Source of the DNA: Prochlorococcus sp. AG-402-K04
GTDB lineage: Bacteria > Cyanobacteriota > Cyanobacteriia > PCC-6307 > Cyanobiaceae
Assembly: GCA_003216895.1 (NCBI GenBank)
Contig: QCID01000002.1
Span: 1 to 64,000, forward strand
Length of the DNA stretch: 64,000 bases
Direction: 5' to 3'
The translations under genes and the position numbers were made by a program. Positions 28,655 through 38,638 of the stretch are shown here, piece by piece; the stretch's first letter is position 1; each line of letters starts with the position of its first letter. The notes beneath the pieces were generated by a model. The model saw only the letters and a list, made by a program, of their open reading frames with translations. It searched no databases and was not told the DNA's origin.

Positions 28655-28816
28655 ATGACTGTAAACAATCCTCTGTTTATTTTTTCTTTAATAACAGTCA
28701 TTTGGTTCATTCCAGGAATTATAGTTAGAAGATATAATGAATTCCAACAGATAAAGAAAAAAGAAAAAAATCAAGCTGCTGCCATTAAAAAACTATACCC
28801 CAATTCTAAAGATTAA
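28655..28816 (+). CDS. Small single-span membrane protein, 53 residues
   Basis: From the inner ATG begins MTVNNPLFIFSLITVIWFIP, then GIIVRRYNEFQQIKKKEKNQ and AAAIKKLYPNSKD: one helix followed by a basic amphipathic tail. The frame extends 22 codons upstream, but the MTVNNP start gives the cleaner protein. From memory, similar short proteins occur in picocyanobacteria. Confidence 0.55.
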   Translation: MTVNNPLFIFSLITVIWFIPGIIVRRYNEFQQIKKKEKNQAAAIKKLYPNSKD

Positions 28817-29010
28817 TATGATTAATACTTGTAAATATAATTGAAGTAATAACCTTTCAAAAATTGATAACTAAATGTCAATTTAGACCCTAAGATATTT
28901 GATAAAGCAGTCCTAACTGTTACTTCAACTTCACAATAAGTAATCATATTAATACCTTTTAGTATTAGGAGTATTATTTTAGATACAATGAGTTAGTCTT
29001 AAAAAAGCCT

Positions 29011-29286
29011 TTGATGATAAAGAAACTGGGGCAATATGGTGGCTATTTACTAAGTGGAATATTGATAGCATGGCTAATAAATCCAATTGCAGCGCTAGAA
29101 TTCCTTGAGATTTTTTTTAAAATGAGTTTATTAATATTTATCCCCATTGGCGGAGCTTATTTACTTGATAAAATTATACTTTTAAAATATCAAAAAGTGT
29201 GGACTATCCTTTTGCCAACGTGGATAATAGTAAGTATCTACTATACTTTTAGGCTAGTTAAATTAATAGAAAGACTTATTGATTAA
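29011..29286 (+). CDS. Integral membrane protein, 91 residues
   Basis: Three hydrophobic segments: YGGYLLSGILIAWLINPI, FFKMSLLIFIPIGGAYLL and VWTILLPTWIIVSIYYTF. Ends LVKLIERLID. No family recognised. Confidence 0.5.
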   Translation: MMIKKLGQYGGYLLSGILIAWLINPIAALEFLEIFFKMSLLIFIPIGGAYLLDKIILLKYQKVWTILLPTWIIVSIYYTFRLVKLIERLID

Positions 29287-29528
29287 ACATTTAAGAATTT
29301 ACTAAAAACATAAAATAACTATAGAATAATTTTTACTAATTTTTGTTACCTAAAGTGTTGAAATCAATTAATAATACATTCATAACTTAATTCAAAAAGC
29401 TTAGGAAGCGAGACCTTATAATCTGCTCTTCCAAAATAATTAGCATTTCTAGAAGTTAAAATATCCAGCCTTATCGAAAAAATTAATGCTTTATGGATAA
29501 TGATTAATGCAGTTGATACTTGAACAAC

Positions 29529-29774
29529 ATGGTACTCCCTTTCCTTACTGCGATATTTTTCCCTGATTATGGTTACCAAGGGATACCTTGGGATTTGTAT
29601 TTACTTCATTTCTTCTTTTTTGCAATTGTAATTCCATTTCATGTAATTATTTTTGCTGCTCGTAGTGCTCAGAAGGTAAAGCCTAACGGAGTAAAAGACT
29701 GGCTCAAGTGGGAAACCAATGCTAGTCAAGACGATTTAGCTTCAAGATTTCCAAATAATTTCCCTACCGCTTAA
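29529..29774 (+). CDS. Membrane protein, 81 residues
   Basis: From the ATG at 29529 begins MVLPFLTAIFFPDYGYQGIP, with a second segment LLHFFFFAIVIPFHVIIFAA and a hydrophilic tail (DWLKWETNASQDDLASRFP). The ORF reaches a TTG three codons earlier. Unknown family; the tail suggests a real, folded protein. Confidence 0.55.
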   Translation: MVLPFLTAIFFPDYGYQGIPWDLYLLHFFFFAIVIPFHVIIFAARSAQKVKPNGVKDWLKWETNASQDDLASRFPNNFPTA

Positions 29775-29878
29775 CTCTCGCTAAAGCCTTTTAAAAATGT
29801 CTGAATTTATCAAGGTGCTACAACTTCATTAAATTTGGGCAATTTTAGGTTTATATATATACCTGCATCTAAAAAAAA

Positions 29879-30022
29879 ATGCTTCATTTGCCATTCTTAA
29901 CCTTTGCTTTGGGAGGAGGAAGCCTCTCAGCAACAATTGTCGGTGTTGGATCCCTTGTTCTTTTTGGACTAGTTGGTGTAATTGCTGGTCCTAATCTATC
30001 TAAATTTGATTCTGAAGCTTAG
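29879..30022 (+). CDS. Hydrophobic Gly-rich membrane microprotein, 47 residues
   Basis: Begins MLHLPFLTFALGGGSLSATI and continues VGVGSLVLFGLVGVIAGP, one or two short helices, ending NLSKFDSEA. Short orphan in the AT-rich tract. It could be a photosystem-type small subunit, but nothing recognised. Confidence 0.45.
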   Translation: MLHLPFLTFALGGGSLSATIVGVGSLVLFGLVGVIAGPNLSKFDSEA

Positions 30023-30123
30023 GAAGAGAGCTTTTAGAAAAATCTATTAGCTAAATTTCCTAACTAAATTACTAGTTTAGATTTTTAAAAATCTATCCAG
30101 CTAATCAAACTCTTAACTAAAAG

Positions 30124-30172
30124 ATCTAAATCCCTCAGTAGTCATAACTATTGATGGATTTAGATTTTTTTT
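30124..30172 (+). terminator. Rho-independent terminator with long stem
   Basis: ATCTAAATCC (30124-30133) pairs with GGATTTAGAT (30156-30165), with further imperfect pairing inside, followed by a long T-run. It probably ends transcription of the 29879-30022 microgene. Confidence 0.75.
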
Positions 30173-30376
30173 TACTTAATTCAAATTACAAAAAAAAATC
30201 AAAACAATGACTAAAGCCATAAAAACTATCTACAAAAATAGAGTTAATAGGAACAATCAAGACGAGCTAATACATAAGTAAAGCTTATGACTTGTATGAC
30301 CATAAGATATGAGGCTTGATTAGTTGTAGCTCTGGCTTATACATTTAAATGTATAAAATTTACAAACTACAGTCAA

Positions 30377-30442
30377 ATGGAAATGAATCCATACAAGCCT
30401 TTTATGCAAGCTCTTAAAAAAATCTGCAAAAATTTCAAGTAG
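30377..30442 (+). CDS. Small basic peptide, 21 residues (MNPxKP family)
   Basis: MEMNPYKPFMQALKKICKNF plus Lys. Shares its MxMNPxKP start with the 41-residue protein at 10438-10563, the main reason to think it is real. Convergent with the SulP gene. Confidence 0.4.
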   Translation: MEMNPYKPFMQALKKICKNFK

Positions 30443-30454
30443 AAGTTTAGTTTT

Positions 30455-32014
30455 TTAATGTGCAGATTTAAATTCTCCTCCCCTTCCTCCAGCTTCTGAT
30501 GCTTGCCCTATTCGAGAAAATAAATTCAAGCTTTCATCATTTAAATTAATCACTTCAACCTCAGATCCACCTAATTTGATTCTTCTAATTACTTGATCAA
30601 GAACCGTTACACCACTTTGATCCCAAATATGAGCTTCGGCCATATCAATAGTAATTTTCTTAGGATGTTCGTGAAGTTCAAATCCTTGCCTAAAGTAAAT
30701 ACTGCTTACAAAGAATAACTGACCTTTAACTTTGTAAATTCTGTGGTCTTCCCCATTTAAAGAAGATTCAACCTTGATAACTTTAGCAACCTTTCTACTA
30801 AATAGTATTGCGGCAAGTCCCACCCCCGCAAGTAGACCCAATGCAAGATTATGAGTAATAACAGTTACAAATACAGTTAAAATCATAACTGAACTATCAC
30901 TTCTAGGAATACGACGTATATATTTTATTGAGTTCCAATTTGCAGTATTAATTGCAATCATTATCATTACACCCACTAATGTTGCCATTGGAATTTGATT
31001 CACCCAATCTTTAGCAGCAAGAATCATTGCTATTAAGCAAACCCCTGAACTTAATGTTGAAAGTCGCGTTCTTCCCCCATAGCCCACATTCATAACCGAT
31101 TGGCCCACTAGAGCACATCCAGACATACCTCCAAAAAGAGAACTAACAATATTCCCTATGCCTTGACCTCGAGCCTCAACATCTTTATTTGTACTTTTAT
31201 CAGTCATATCATCAAGAATATCTTGAGTAAGAAATGTCTCCATAAGACCTACTAAAGAAATCGCCAAAGCTGTTGGAAGTATTAAACCAAGAGTTTCAAA
31301 ATTAAACGGAACTTCTGGGAAACCAAAGCCAGGTAATCCATCTGGAAGAGTGCCAAGTTTAGATACAGTTGGAACTTGAAATTTAAAACCAATTGAAATT
31401 GCAGTGCAAACAAAAATCGCAACCAATGCTGAAGGTAAGAGCTTGGTAACTTTTGGTAGCAAATAGATAATTAACAAAGTAAGTATGGTTAATCCCCAAA
31501 CCTCCGGTAATTGAATTGCATTTGGGAATTGCCCCTCAGTAAAATCTTTTGCAGAATGAGCTATGTCAATACCCAAATGAGGCAATTGAGCAAGGAAGAT
31601 CAATATAGCCAAGCCATTCACAAAGCCATCCATAACAGGTTGAGGTACAAATCTCATCTGATGTGCAAGTCTTAGATAACCCCAAGCGATCTGAAGGACT
31701 CCCGTAAGCAATCCAGCAGCTAAAAGATATTGAAGACCAAGACCAGGGCTAATATTTTCTCCTTGTTGAACAATACCAGTCATCAAAAGAGCAGTTGATC
31801 CAGTTACCGAGGTAATCATGGCCATTCTGCCCCCAAATATAGCGAGGCTGACAGAAAGCAAAAAAGCGCCAAACAGTCCAACTCTTGGATCAACACCTGC
31901 AATTCCTGAAAAAGCTATCGCCTCTGGAATCATTGCGAAGGCAACCACAAGACCGGCTAGAACATCTCGAGAGGGCGAAAGAATTCTTTTTGCTAATAAA
32001 TTGTTCAATTTCAA
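30455..32014 (-). CDS. SulP-family anion transporter with STAS domain (sulfate or bicarbonate, BicA-like)
   Basis: A 519-residue SulP protein. About 10-12 membrane helices cover residues 15-415, with the family start [20 protein letters not shown] and the [14 protein letters not shown] region. A STAS domain fills the C-terminus ([20 protein letters not shown] near 455). SulP members carry sulfate or, as BicA in cyanobacteria, bicarbonate with sodium. In a marine cyanobacterium bicarbonate uptake is an attractive role, but substrate cannot be read from the sequence. Confidence 0.9.
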   Translation of the reverse strand: MKLNNLLAKRILSPSRDVLAGLVVAFAMIPEAIAFSGIAGVDPRVGLFGAFLLSVSLAIFGGRMAMITSVTGSTALLMTGIVQQGENISPGLGLQYLLAAGLLTGVLQIAWGYLRLAHQMRFVPQPVMDGFVNGLAILIFLAQLPHLGIDIAHSAKDFTEGQFPNAIQLPEVWGLTILTLLIIYLLPKVTKLLPSALVAIFVCTAISIGFKFQVPTVSKLGTLPDGLPGFGFPEVPFNFETLGLILPTALAISLVGLMETFLTQDILDDMTDKSTNKDVEARGQGIGNIVSSLFGGMSGCALVGQSVMNVGYGGRTRLSTLSSGVCLIAMILAAKDWVNQIPMATLVGVMIMIAINTANWNSIKYIRRIPRSDSSVMILTVFVTVITHNLALGLLAGVGLAAILFSRKVAKVIKVESSLNGEDHRIYKVKGQLFFVSSIYFRQGFELHEHPKKITIDMAEAHIWDQSGVTVLDQVIRRIKLGGSEVEVINLNDESLNLFSRIGQASEAGGRGGEFKSAH

Positions 32015-32093
32015 AACTACTCTTCTACTATCCTGCCTTATTAAATAAGAGAATTCATATTAGTAATAAGATCTTCTTACTAATATGAATAAA

Positions 32094-32273
32094 TCAATCA
32101 GATTCCTCTTTCCTTTCAATAAATGAATCCATTAATTTTTTGTATTCATTCTCTCTTGAGCTTTTTGCAAAACCAACAATAAAAACGATAGATGAAACTA
32201 CTATTAAGGCTAGTATTGTAGGACTTAAACCCATTTCACTAGCAGTCAAAGCAAAGATAAAATCAGCTATCAT
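32094..32273 (-). CDS. Small single-span membrane protein, 59 residues
   Basis: Begins MIADFIFALTASEMGLSPTI, then a helix ALIVVSSIVFIVGFAKSS and a charged tail ENEYKKLMDSFIERKEESD. Lies upstream of the SulP gene on the same strand with about 80 bases between. Too short for routine calling; layout supports a real gene. Unknown family. Confidence 0.55.
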   Translation of the reverse strand: MIADFIFALTASEMGLSPTILALIVVSSIVFIVGFAKSSRENEYKKLMDSFIERKEESD

Positions 32274-32386
32274 TAAATTTACAGATAATTTTAAAGAATA
32301 AGTTGAACAACGCTATCTTGAAGGTATTTTAGACAGAAGTTTATTTTTTATATAAAATAAATATAGAAAATACAAAAAAATTATAT

Positions 32387-32683
32387 CTATTTTTCTTTGA
32401 TTAAACTAACAAACTCCTCAGTAGTTAAGGCGGGTTTATACTCCCAAGTCATTCCATATTTATCTCTCCAGGATCCAAAGACTTTAAATAAAATTGATGC
32501 ACATGAAGCTCTGCAAATAATTACTCCTGTCCCATCTTGCGGTGTATGAGCCCAAGCAATTCTCTCATAGCCATCAATAAGATTCTCAGATTTTCCACTT
32601 TCGACATAATCTACAAATGCTTCAGATGAATAATTTTGATCCTCAGATGATTCGAATTTCCAAGTAACTACATAAAGCTGCAT
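32387..32683 (-). CDS. DUF3303-family protein, 98 residues
   Basis: Begins MQLYVVTWKFESSEDQNYSS and contains IAWAHTPQDGTGVIICRASC, FKVFGSWRDKYGMTWEYKPA and a C-terminal LTTEEF. This matches the DUF3303 pattern (a small ferredoxin-like fold with an initial LYVVxW strand and a G.GxxIC turn). Function unknown. Confidence 0.75.
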   Translation of the reverse strand: MQLYVVTWKFESSEDQNYSSEAFVDYVESGKSENLIDGYERIAWAHTPQDGTGVIICRASCASILFKVFGSWRDKYGMTWEYKPALTTEEFVSLIKEK

Positions 32684-32718
32684 TTTTATTTTAATAGGGC
32701 TTTTATTCTATCTGAAAA

Positions 32719-33042
32719 TTATTTTTTATTCCTAAAACCAGGCTCAAATTGCCTTCTTGCTGCCTGCGTTCTTAGGATTAACTGCCTTCCAGAACTAGAA
32801 ATTGTAAACCTTAATGCTTTGCCAGACTTAAACATCGCTTCTCCGATTGCCTTTGTTCTAGATAATTCAATTTGGTATGCACGACTAACTGCCCTCTCCG
32901 CATCAACATTTGCTAACTTTGCCTGTTGAGCTAAACGTTTGGTTTTTGATTTAGGGATTACTGAGAGTTCGCTTTCAGGTTCTGCCCACCTCCATAGCCA
33001 ATTAGAATTGGATTTTGTAATTGAAGAAGATTTCTTAACCAT
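32719..33042 (-). CDS. Hypothetical basic protein, 107 residues
   Basis: From the inner Met begins MVKKSSSITKSNSNWLWRWA and includes LAQQAKLANVDAERAVSRAY and a basic C-terminus (RTQAARRQFEPGFRNKK). The longer frame (to 33075) adds only 11 residues. No family recognised; high Arg/Lys content might indicate nucleic-acid binding. Confidence 0.5.
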   Translation of the reverse strand: MVKKSSSITKSNSNWLWRWAEPESELSVIPKSKTKRLAQQAKLANVDAERAVSRAYQIELSRTKAIGEAMFKSGKALRFTISSSGRQLILRTQAARRQFEPGFRNKK

Positions 33043-33304
33043 ACCCCCATTTCCATAAGACAAAGAGGCTTCCACCTCATAAAGACCCTAACCGCTTCAG
33101 GTAAAAAAAAAGGATTGAGAATGAAAAAAAAAAATGAAAGTTAAAAAAGTGCTTCAGAATACAAAAACTAAAAATCGAATTATTTTAGACCTATTAATTT
33201 TTTGTACTGCTAATAATTAGAAGAATTAAGAAAATCGAAAAGAAAGTTTTTTATATATTTAAAAAATTAAATATATAAATAAATTGTTAGCCTTTAATTA
33301 CTTG

Positions 33305-33391
33305 TTAAAAATTGAAAGGTAGTTCCATTAAAGCCCAAACATACAAAGATATGTTTATTACTATGGCAGCGCCTACTGTCAATTTTTTCAT
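33305..33391 (-). CDS. Single-span membrane microprotein, 28 residues
   Basis: MKKLTVGAAIVINISLYVWA followed by LMELPFNF: one membrane helix with a basic start. Alone in the intergenic region. Plausible but short. Confidence 0.4.
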   Translation of the reverse strand: MKKLTVGAAIVINISLYVWALMELPFNF

Positions 33392-33481
33392 ACTAAAGTA
33401 AATTACTTCTTTTTTAATTCAGCAATAAAATTTCTTTTGAGAAAGTATTTATACTCTCATCAACACATTGGGCCTAAACCT

Positions 33482-33814
33482 TTATAGATTTTCAGGAAGG
33501 AAAAGAAGACCTGACCTGCATTCATAAAGAAGTTCTTTGATTTTAGTTAATTTTGAATCATTCACTTGGTCAGCCTTAACAGATATCCAAATAGGTTTTA
33601 TCAATTCATCATTGGGACCAAGTCTTACCCGAGCTCCAAACCAATTTGCATGCGAAGGTATTGAGGCTCTGCATTTTGTCTCATTAATAATTAAATCAAC
33701 CTTCCTCTCTATAAGCCAATCTTCAACAAAAATTAAATTAGTAAAACTATTTAACCCAGCATTAACCGAGGTAAAGCTAGTAATCAAAAGGGTCCAAAAA
33801 AAATAATTCTTCAA
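33482..33814 (-). CDS. Secreted protein, 110 residues
   Basis: Begins MKNYFFWTLLITSFTSVNAG, a Sec signal peptide with VNA-G cleavage. The mature part includes INETKCRASIPSHANWFGAR and a second Cys near the end (LLYECRSGLLFLPENL). Probably periplasmic with one disulfide. Unknown family. Confidence 0.6.
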   Translation of the reverse strand: MKNYFFWTLLITSFTSVNAGLNSFTNLIFVEDWLIERKVDLIINETKCRASIPSHANWFGARVRLGPNDELIKPIWISVKADQVNDSKLTKIKELLYECRSGLLFLPENL

Positions 33815-33868
33815 AAATTCAGAACTTGTAATAAGTTCATTTTATCTAGAAACAGTCTTATGCAAAAA

Positions 33869-33940
33869 TGGGTCGCCTGAGATTCGAACTCAGGACCAGC
33901 CGGTTAAAAGCCGGATGCTCTACCACTGAGCTAGCGACCC
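33869..33940 (-). tRNA. tRNA-Lys(TTT)
   Basis: Cloverleaf: acceptor GGGTCGC with GCGACCC, D-arm GCTCAGTGGTAGAGC, anticodon stem CCGG with loop CTTTTAA and CCGG (anticodon TTT), T-arm with GAGTTCGAATCTC. 72 bases with discriminator A. No tRNA-Lys fragments were seen elsewhere in the window, so there is no sign of insertion here. It marks the start of core chromosome to the right. Confidence 0.95.
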
Positions 33941-34156
33941 CCTTTAATAGACCAATACTAATAGTCCAATATGAAAAATATCACGTTATCGAAGCATTAA
34001 CGGCCTTAATGTTCCTTTTTGAGGACTAAAAAACAATTTAAAGATATTTTTTTTCCTTCCTCATTGAATTTTTAGAGATTTTTGAAGTCTTAATAAATAG
34101 TTGAGGGACATGACAATATTATTTATCTAAGCTTCTTAGAAGATAAAAACGACAGT

Positions 34157-35530
34157 TTGACAGAAGATCCATCGGTAACCGTAATAGGCGCTGGTCTCGC
34201 AGGCTCAGAAGCAGCATGGCAAATTGCAAGTGCTGGAGTCAAAGTAACTCTCTTTGAAATGCGACCAAAGAAGAAGTCTCCAGCTCATCACTCACCTGAA
34301 TTCGCAGAACTTGTTTGCAGTAATAGCTTTGGAGCGCTCAGTAGTGAGAGAGCAGCAGGACTTTTACAAGAAGAGTTAAGAAAATTAAAATCTATTGTTA
34401 TCGCAAAAGCTGATCAGCACTCTGTTCCTGCAGGAGGTGCACTTGCCGTAGACAGAAGTCAATTCAGCCTATCAATCACAAATGAACTTTCCTCTCATCC
34501 CCTAATAAGAATCATTAGAGATGAATGTCCGTGTCTACCAGATGCTCAACAAATAACAATTTTGGCAACAGGTCCTTTAACAAGCGAATCGCTGGCTGAA
34601 GACATCAAAAAATTTACTGGAGAAAATGAATGCCATTTTTTTGATGCTGCCAGTCCGATAATTACTGGAGAAAGCATTGATTTTACAACAGCATTTCGGG
34701 CAAGTAGATACGACAAGGGCGACGCTGATTATATAAATTGCCCGATGAATGAAGATTCATATCTAAAATTTCACTCAGAGTTAATCAAAGCGGAACAAGC
34801 TGAATTAAAGGATTTTGAAAAAGAATCGGCTCTTTTTTTTGAAGGCTGCCTTCCGATAGAAGAGCTTGCAAGAAGAGGGCTGGAGACTATGCGTTTTGGC
34901 CCATTAAAGCCAATAGGGCTATGGGATCCAAGGTGGGGAGATGTAAACGACAAAAGCCTAAGAAGGCTCAAAAGAGCTCATGCTGTCGTTCAATTAAGAC
35001 AAGAGGATAAAGCTGGTCAACTATGGAATCTCGTTGGTTTTCAAACAAATTTAAAATGGGGCGAGCAAAAACGTGTATTCAAAATGATTCCTGGCTTGTC
35101 GAATGCAGAATTTATTCGTTTAGGAGTAATGCATAGAAATACTTTTCTTGATTCTCCAAAGCTATTAGAGCCAACACTTCAGTTCATAAATAGAAAAACT
35201 TTATTCGCCGCTGGACAGCTCACTGGTACAGAGGGGTATGCTGCTGCTATCGCTGGAGGCTGGTTGGCTGGCACTAATGCAGCATTGTTGGCAAAGGGAT
35301 TAAATACAATTTCTTTGCCATCATCTACCATGATTGGGGCATTGACAAACTTTGTCAGTAATAGTCAGACAAGCTTACGAGTTCAAAATAAAAAAAACTT
35401 TCAACCTATGCCAGTTAATTTCGGATTACTACCTGAACTCGAGAATAAAATTCATAACAAACGAGAAAGATACAAAGAATATAGAGATAGAGCTTTGAGT
35501 CAAATAAAAAAGTTAAGAGAAAATTTTTAG
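34157..35530 (+). CDS. trmFO: Methylenetetrahydrofolate--tRNA (uracil-54-C5) methyltransferase TrmFO
   Basis: A 457-residue FAD enzyme that makes 5-methyluridine at position 54 of tRNA using methylenetetrahydrofolate. The N-terminal FAD motif is [19 protein letters not shown], followed by [20 protein letters not shown], a family signature. The C-terminal [20 protein letters not shown] is also conserved. Start is TTG at 34157. Length is normal. Confidence 0.97.
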   Translation: MTEDPSVTVIGAGLAGSEAAWQIASAGVKVTLFEMRPKKKSPAHHSPEFAELVCSNSFGALSSERAAGLLQEELRKLKSIVIAKADQHSVPAGGALAVDRSQFSLSITNELSSHPLIRIIRDECPCLPDAQQITILATGPLTSESLAEDIKKFTGENECHFFDAASPIITGESIDFTTAFRASRYDKGDADYINCPMNEDSYLKFHSELIKAEQAELKDFEKESALFFEGCLPIEELARRGLETMRFGPLKPIGLWDPRWGDVNDKSLRRLKRAHAVVQLRQEDKAGQLWNLVGFQTNLKWGEQKRVFKMIPGLSNAEFIRLGVMHRNTFLDSPKLLEPTLQFINRKTLFAAGQLTGTEGYAAAIAGGWLAGTNAALLAKGLNTISLPSSTMIGALTNFVSNSQTSLRVQNKKNFQPMPVNFGLLPELENKIHNKRERYKEYRDRALSQIKKLRENF

Positions 35531-35576
35531 ATAAAAACTCTTCTCAAAAGTCCATTTAAAAAATTTCTTTTACATC

Positions 35577-37139
35577 ATGACTCAACTAACAACAAAAACT
35601 AAAGCTTCTTACAACTGGGATTCGATAGTCATCGGGTCCGGTCTTGGTGGATTAGTGACTGCCAGTCAACTAGCAAGCAAGGGTGCAAAAGTTCTTGTGC
35701 TGGAACAGTACAAAATCCCTGGTGGAAGTGGTGGTTCTTTTAAAAGAAAAGGATTTACTTTTGATGTTGGAGCATCAATGATTTTTGGCTTTGGTAAAAA
35801 GGGGTACACCAATTTACTAACACGAGCTCTCAAAGATGTTGGACAAGAATGTGAAACGATTCCTGACCCAACACAATTGGCATATCATCTACCTAATGAT
35901 TTAGAAATTACAGTTGATAGAGATTACAAAAAATTCATTACTAAGCTAATTGATTTATTTCCCCATGAAGAGAAAGGAATAAATCATTTCTACGAAACAT
36001 GTTGGGATGTGTTTAATTGTCTGAACTCGATGCCCTTACTTTCAATAGAGGATCCCGAATATCTAATGAAAGTTTTTTTTAAATCACCCTTATCTTGTCT
36101 AGGACTCGCTAGATGGCTACCAGTTAATGCCGGAGATGTTGCTAGACGATATATCAAAGATCCTGCTCTTTTAAAATTTATAGACATTGAATGTTTTTGC
36201 TGGTCAGTCATGCCTGCCGACTTAACACCTATGATTAATGCAGGAATGGTCTTTTCCGATAGACATTATGGTGGTATTAACTATCCTAAAGGAGGTGTTG
36301 GAGTAATTGCTGAAAAGTTAGTAAAAGGAATTGAAAATTTCAAGGGAGAAATTAGATATAAAGCTAGAGTAAAAAAAATAATTTTTGAGAACAAAAAGGC
36401 AATAGGTGTCACACTAGATAATGGTGAAAAATTTTTTGGTAAAACAATAGTCTCTAACTCAACAAGATGGGATACATTTGGTGGGCAAGGAATCAATGAT
36501 CCACTGGTGGAGTCAGATAAGACTCCACCAGCCGAGACAAAATGGCAAAATAGATATATTCCCTCTCCTTCATTTTTATCTTTACATTTGGGAGTAAGTA
36601 AAGATTCAATCCCTTCAAATACACATTGCCATCACTTACTTCTCGATGCATGGGAAGAAATGGAAGATGAACAAGGAGTTACTTTTCTGTCTATCCCAAC
36701 TCTATTAGATCCATCATTAGCGCCTGATGATAATCATATTGTTCATGCTTTTACTCCTTCCTCAATGGATTATTGGGAGGGATTAAGCAACAAAGAATAT
36801 CTTAAAAAGAAAAAGGAAGATGGAGATAAACTTATTTCAAAGTTAGAAAAATTATTTCCAAATCTTAGTCAAAATATTTTACACACGGAAATAGGCAGTC
36901 CAAGGACACATAAAAGGTTTCTTTCTAGAAACAAAGGAAGTTATGGACCAATTCCTTCAATGAGATTACCTGGACTTCTTCCTATGCCATTTAATACTAC
37001 AAAGATAAAAGGACTTTATTGTGTTGGTGATTCATCTTTTCCGGGGCAAGGGTTAAATGCGGTGGCGTTTAGCGGGTATGCATGTGCTCACAAAATTGGG
37101 ACAAAGCTGGGAATCAACAAATGGAAACTTCCAGATTAA
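35577..37139 (+). CDS. crtH: Carotenoid (prolycopene) isomerase CrtH
   Basis: A 520-residue FAD-dependent isomerase related to phytoene desaturase that converts poly-cis lycopene to the all-trans form. FAD motif VIGSGLGGLVTASQLASKGA at residues 17-36, then EQYKIPGGSGGSFKRKGFTF; C-terminal GLYCVGDSSFPGQGLNAVAF. It is 46 bases after trmFO on the same strand. The length matches cyanobacterial CrtH rather than the bacterial desaturase CrtI. Confidence 0.93.
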   Translation: MTQLTTKTKASYNWDSIVIGSGLGGLVTASQLASKGAKVLVLEQYKIPGGSGGSFKRKGFTFDVGASMIFGFGKKGYTNLLTRALKDVGQECETIPDPTQLAYHLPNDLEITVDRDYKKFITKLIDLFPHEEKGINHFYETCWDVFNCLNSMPLLSIEDPEYLMKVFFKSPLSCLGLARWLPVNAGDVARRYIKDPALLKFIDIECFCWSVMPADLTPMINAGMVFSDRHYGGINYPKGGVGVIAEKLVKGIENFKGEIRYKARVKKIIFENKKAIGVTLDNGEKFFGKTIVSNSTRWDTFGGQGINDPLVESDKTPPAETKWQNRYIPSPSFLSLHLGVSKDSIPSNTHCHHLLLDAWEEMEDEQGVTFLSIPTLLDPSLAPDDNHIVHAFTPSSMDYWEGLSNKEYLKKKKEDGDKLISKLEKLFPNLSQNILHTEIGSPRTHKRFLSRNKGSYGPIPSMRLPGLLPMPFNTTKIKGLYCVGDSSFPGQGLNAVAFSGYACAHKIGTKLGINKWKLPD

Positions 37140-37161
37140 CTTATAAAAATCAAACTAAAAG

Positions 37162-37926
37162 CTATGAAGGCAAATTATCAAGACTAAATCTATAACCTTG
37201 CTGTCGAACTGTTGTAATTCCTCCGCCATCACCAAGGCCTGCTTGTTCTAGTTTTCTTCTAAGCGTCAAAACCTGAGTATCAACAGAACGGGGACCTCCA
37301 CTAAATGGAGGCCAAGCCATTCGAAGCAACTCATGACGACTTCTTACCATGCCAGGTGGCATCAACAAGGCACACAACAAAGCAAATTCCCTAGGGCTTA
37401 GCTCTACTGGTTTTTCTCGCAAGGTGACCTGTCTGAGAAGAAGATGAACCTCAAGTGGACCAACCGCGACACGTTCCTGTAAACCAATTCTTCCTCGTTT
37501 AAGTAATGTCCTGCATCTAGCAGCTAATTCTTCTAGGCCAAAAGGTTTTCTTAAAACATCATCAGCCCCATCATCTAAAAGTCCTACTACCGGCTCAACT
37601 CCTGTTCTTGCTGTTAGAACAATCACTGAACAGCCCAACTGTTGTGCAAGTCGAAGGGCTGAACTTTTTTCCAATATCTCTGCACTAACTAATAAATCTG
37701 GTGATTGATCCCGACAAAGATCAACTGCCTCCTCAGCAGAACCTACTGCTGCGGCCAGCTGTCCATCTTGCCTGAGCCTCTGCACCAAAACAGTTCTGAG
37801 GGTTGGATGTGGTTCTACAACAAGCACCTTTGAAGGTGATTGCGTGGTTGCTTGAATAGGGGAAGAACCTGAGGAGGATCCTTGAATTTGCTCAGTAGCA
37901 AGCTGATCTGCAGGTATTGATGTCAC
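37162..37926 (-). CDS. OmpR/PhoB-type response regulator with atypical receiver domain
   Basis: A 254-residue protein with a Ser/Gln-rich leader (1-32), a receiver domain (33-145) and a winged-helix DNA-binding domain (155-250; VELSPREFALLCALLM, SVDTQVLTLRRKLEQAG, TTVRQQGYRF). The receiver lacks normal phosphorylation residues: the usual DD pair is VVEPH (Glu38-Pro39) and the position of the phosphorylated Asp in PDLLVSAE is Ala82. The conserved Thr105 and Lys127 remain. It may therefore act without phosphorylation. Identity among cyanobacterial regulators was not determined. Confidence 0.88.
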   Translation of the reverse strand: MTSIPADQLATEQIQGSSSGSSPIQATTQSPSKVLVVEPHPTLRTVLVQRLRQDGQLAAAVGSAEEAVDLCRDQSPDLLVSAEILEKSSALRLAQQLGCSVIVLTARTGVEPVVGLLDDGADDVLRKPFGLEELAARCRTLLKRGRIGLQERVAVGPLEVHLLLRQVTLREKPVELSPREFALLCALLMPPGMVRSRHELLRMAWPPFSGGPRSVDTQVLTLRRKLEQAGLGDGGGITTVRQQGYRFSLDNLPS

Positions 37927-38014
37927 AAGTCGGAAATGTAGACCCTTAGACTGGAGAAGATATTAAAGCAAACTGTTCGCTGACTACCAAGAATAGTCTG
38001 TGTCTTAGCAAACC

Positions 38015-38281
38015 ATGACATCTTTTGATGCTCCAGAAGCAATAAAACACTTCCAATCAATTTGTGATGCCTGTCAAGAGCTAACAAGTCGATACCACAG
38101 TCCTTCTGAACTCAGGATCTATGCAGATGGATACTTGCATTCCCTCAGGAATTGCAAGAGATTAGGCTCTAGGGATCAAGAAAAGTTAGAAGCATTAATT
38201 GATAGATGGATAATGGATCCTTCAAGCTTTATTGGTCCTGATGGCGATATTAATAACCTCTTTTTTCAAAAAGAAGCCTAA
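38015..38281 (+). CDS. Conserved cyanobacterial protein (DUF6761-like), 88 residues
   Basis: Begins MTSFDAPEAIKHFQSICDAC; contains ELRIYADGYLHSLRNCKRLG and LIDRWIMDPSSFIGPDGD. This resembles a small helical family widespread in cyanobacteria (an LRLYxDGYxxALR block and an RFIxDPSNF end). The name DUF6761 is from memory. Unknown function; divergent from the response regulator gene. Confidence 0.65.
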   Translation: MTSFDAPEAIKHFQSICDACQELTSRYHSPSELRIYADGYLHSLRNCKRLGSRDQEKLEALIDRWIMDPSSFIGPDGDINNLFFQKEA

Positions 38282-38304
38282 ATATTAATTAAAAAAGTAA
38301 CAAG

Positions 38305-38628
38305 TTATGAAGCTAGTGCGATTTCTAACTTTTCTTTCAATTCCCCAGAGTTATACATGCTTATCAAAATATCGGAGCCTCCAATAAATTCACCCTTCAC
38401 ATAAACTTGGGGTATTGTTGGCCAATTTGAAAATTCCTTAATGCCTTCTCGAATTTCCATATCTGAAAGAACATCAAAAGTGTCAAAGCTCATTCCCAAT
38501 GAATTAAGAATTTGAACAACATTGTTGGAAAAACCACATTGTGGCATCAACTTATTACCCTTCATGAAAACAAATATTGGTTTTGAATTAATTAAGAGTT
38601 CAATTTTTGAACGAGTTGCGGAATCCAT
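38305..38628 (-). CDS. grxD: Monothiol glutaredoxin Grx4/GrxD type
   Basis: A 107-residue CGFS-type glutaredoxin. The CGFS motif is at residues 31-34 (MPQCGFSNN), with WPTIPQVYVKGEFIGGSDIL providing the cis-Pro and glutathione-binding region. Such proteins bind a 2Fe-2S cluster with BolA partners and serve iron-sulfur trafficking. The adjacent upstream gene is bolA, an expected pairing. Confidence 0.95.
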   Translation of the reverse strand: MDSATRSKIELLINSKPIFVFMKGNKLMPQCGFSNNVVQILNSLGMSFDTFDVLSDMEIREGIKEFSNWPTIPQVYVKGEFIGGSDILISMYNSGELKEKLEIALAS

Positions 38629-38638
38629 ATCTGAGAAG

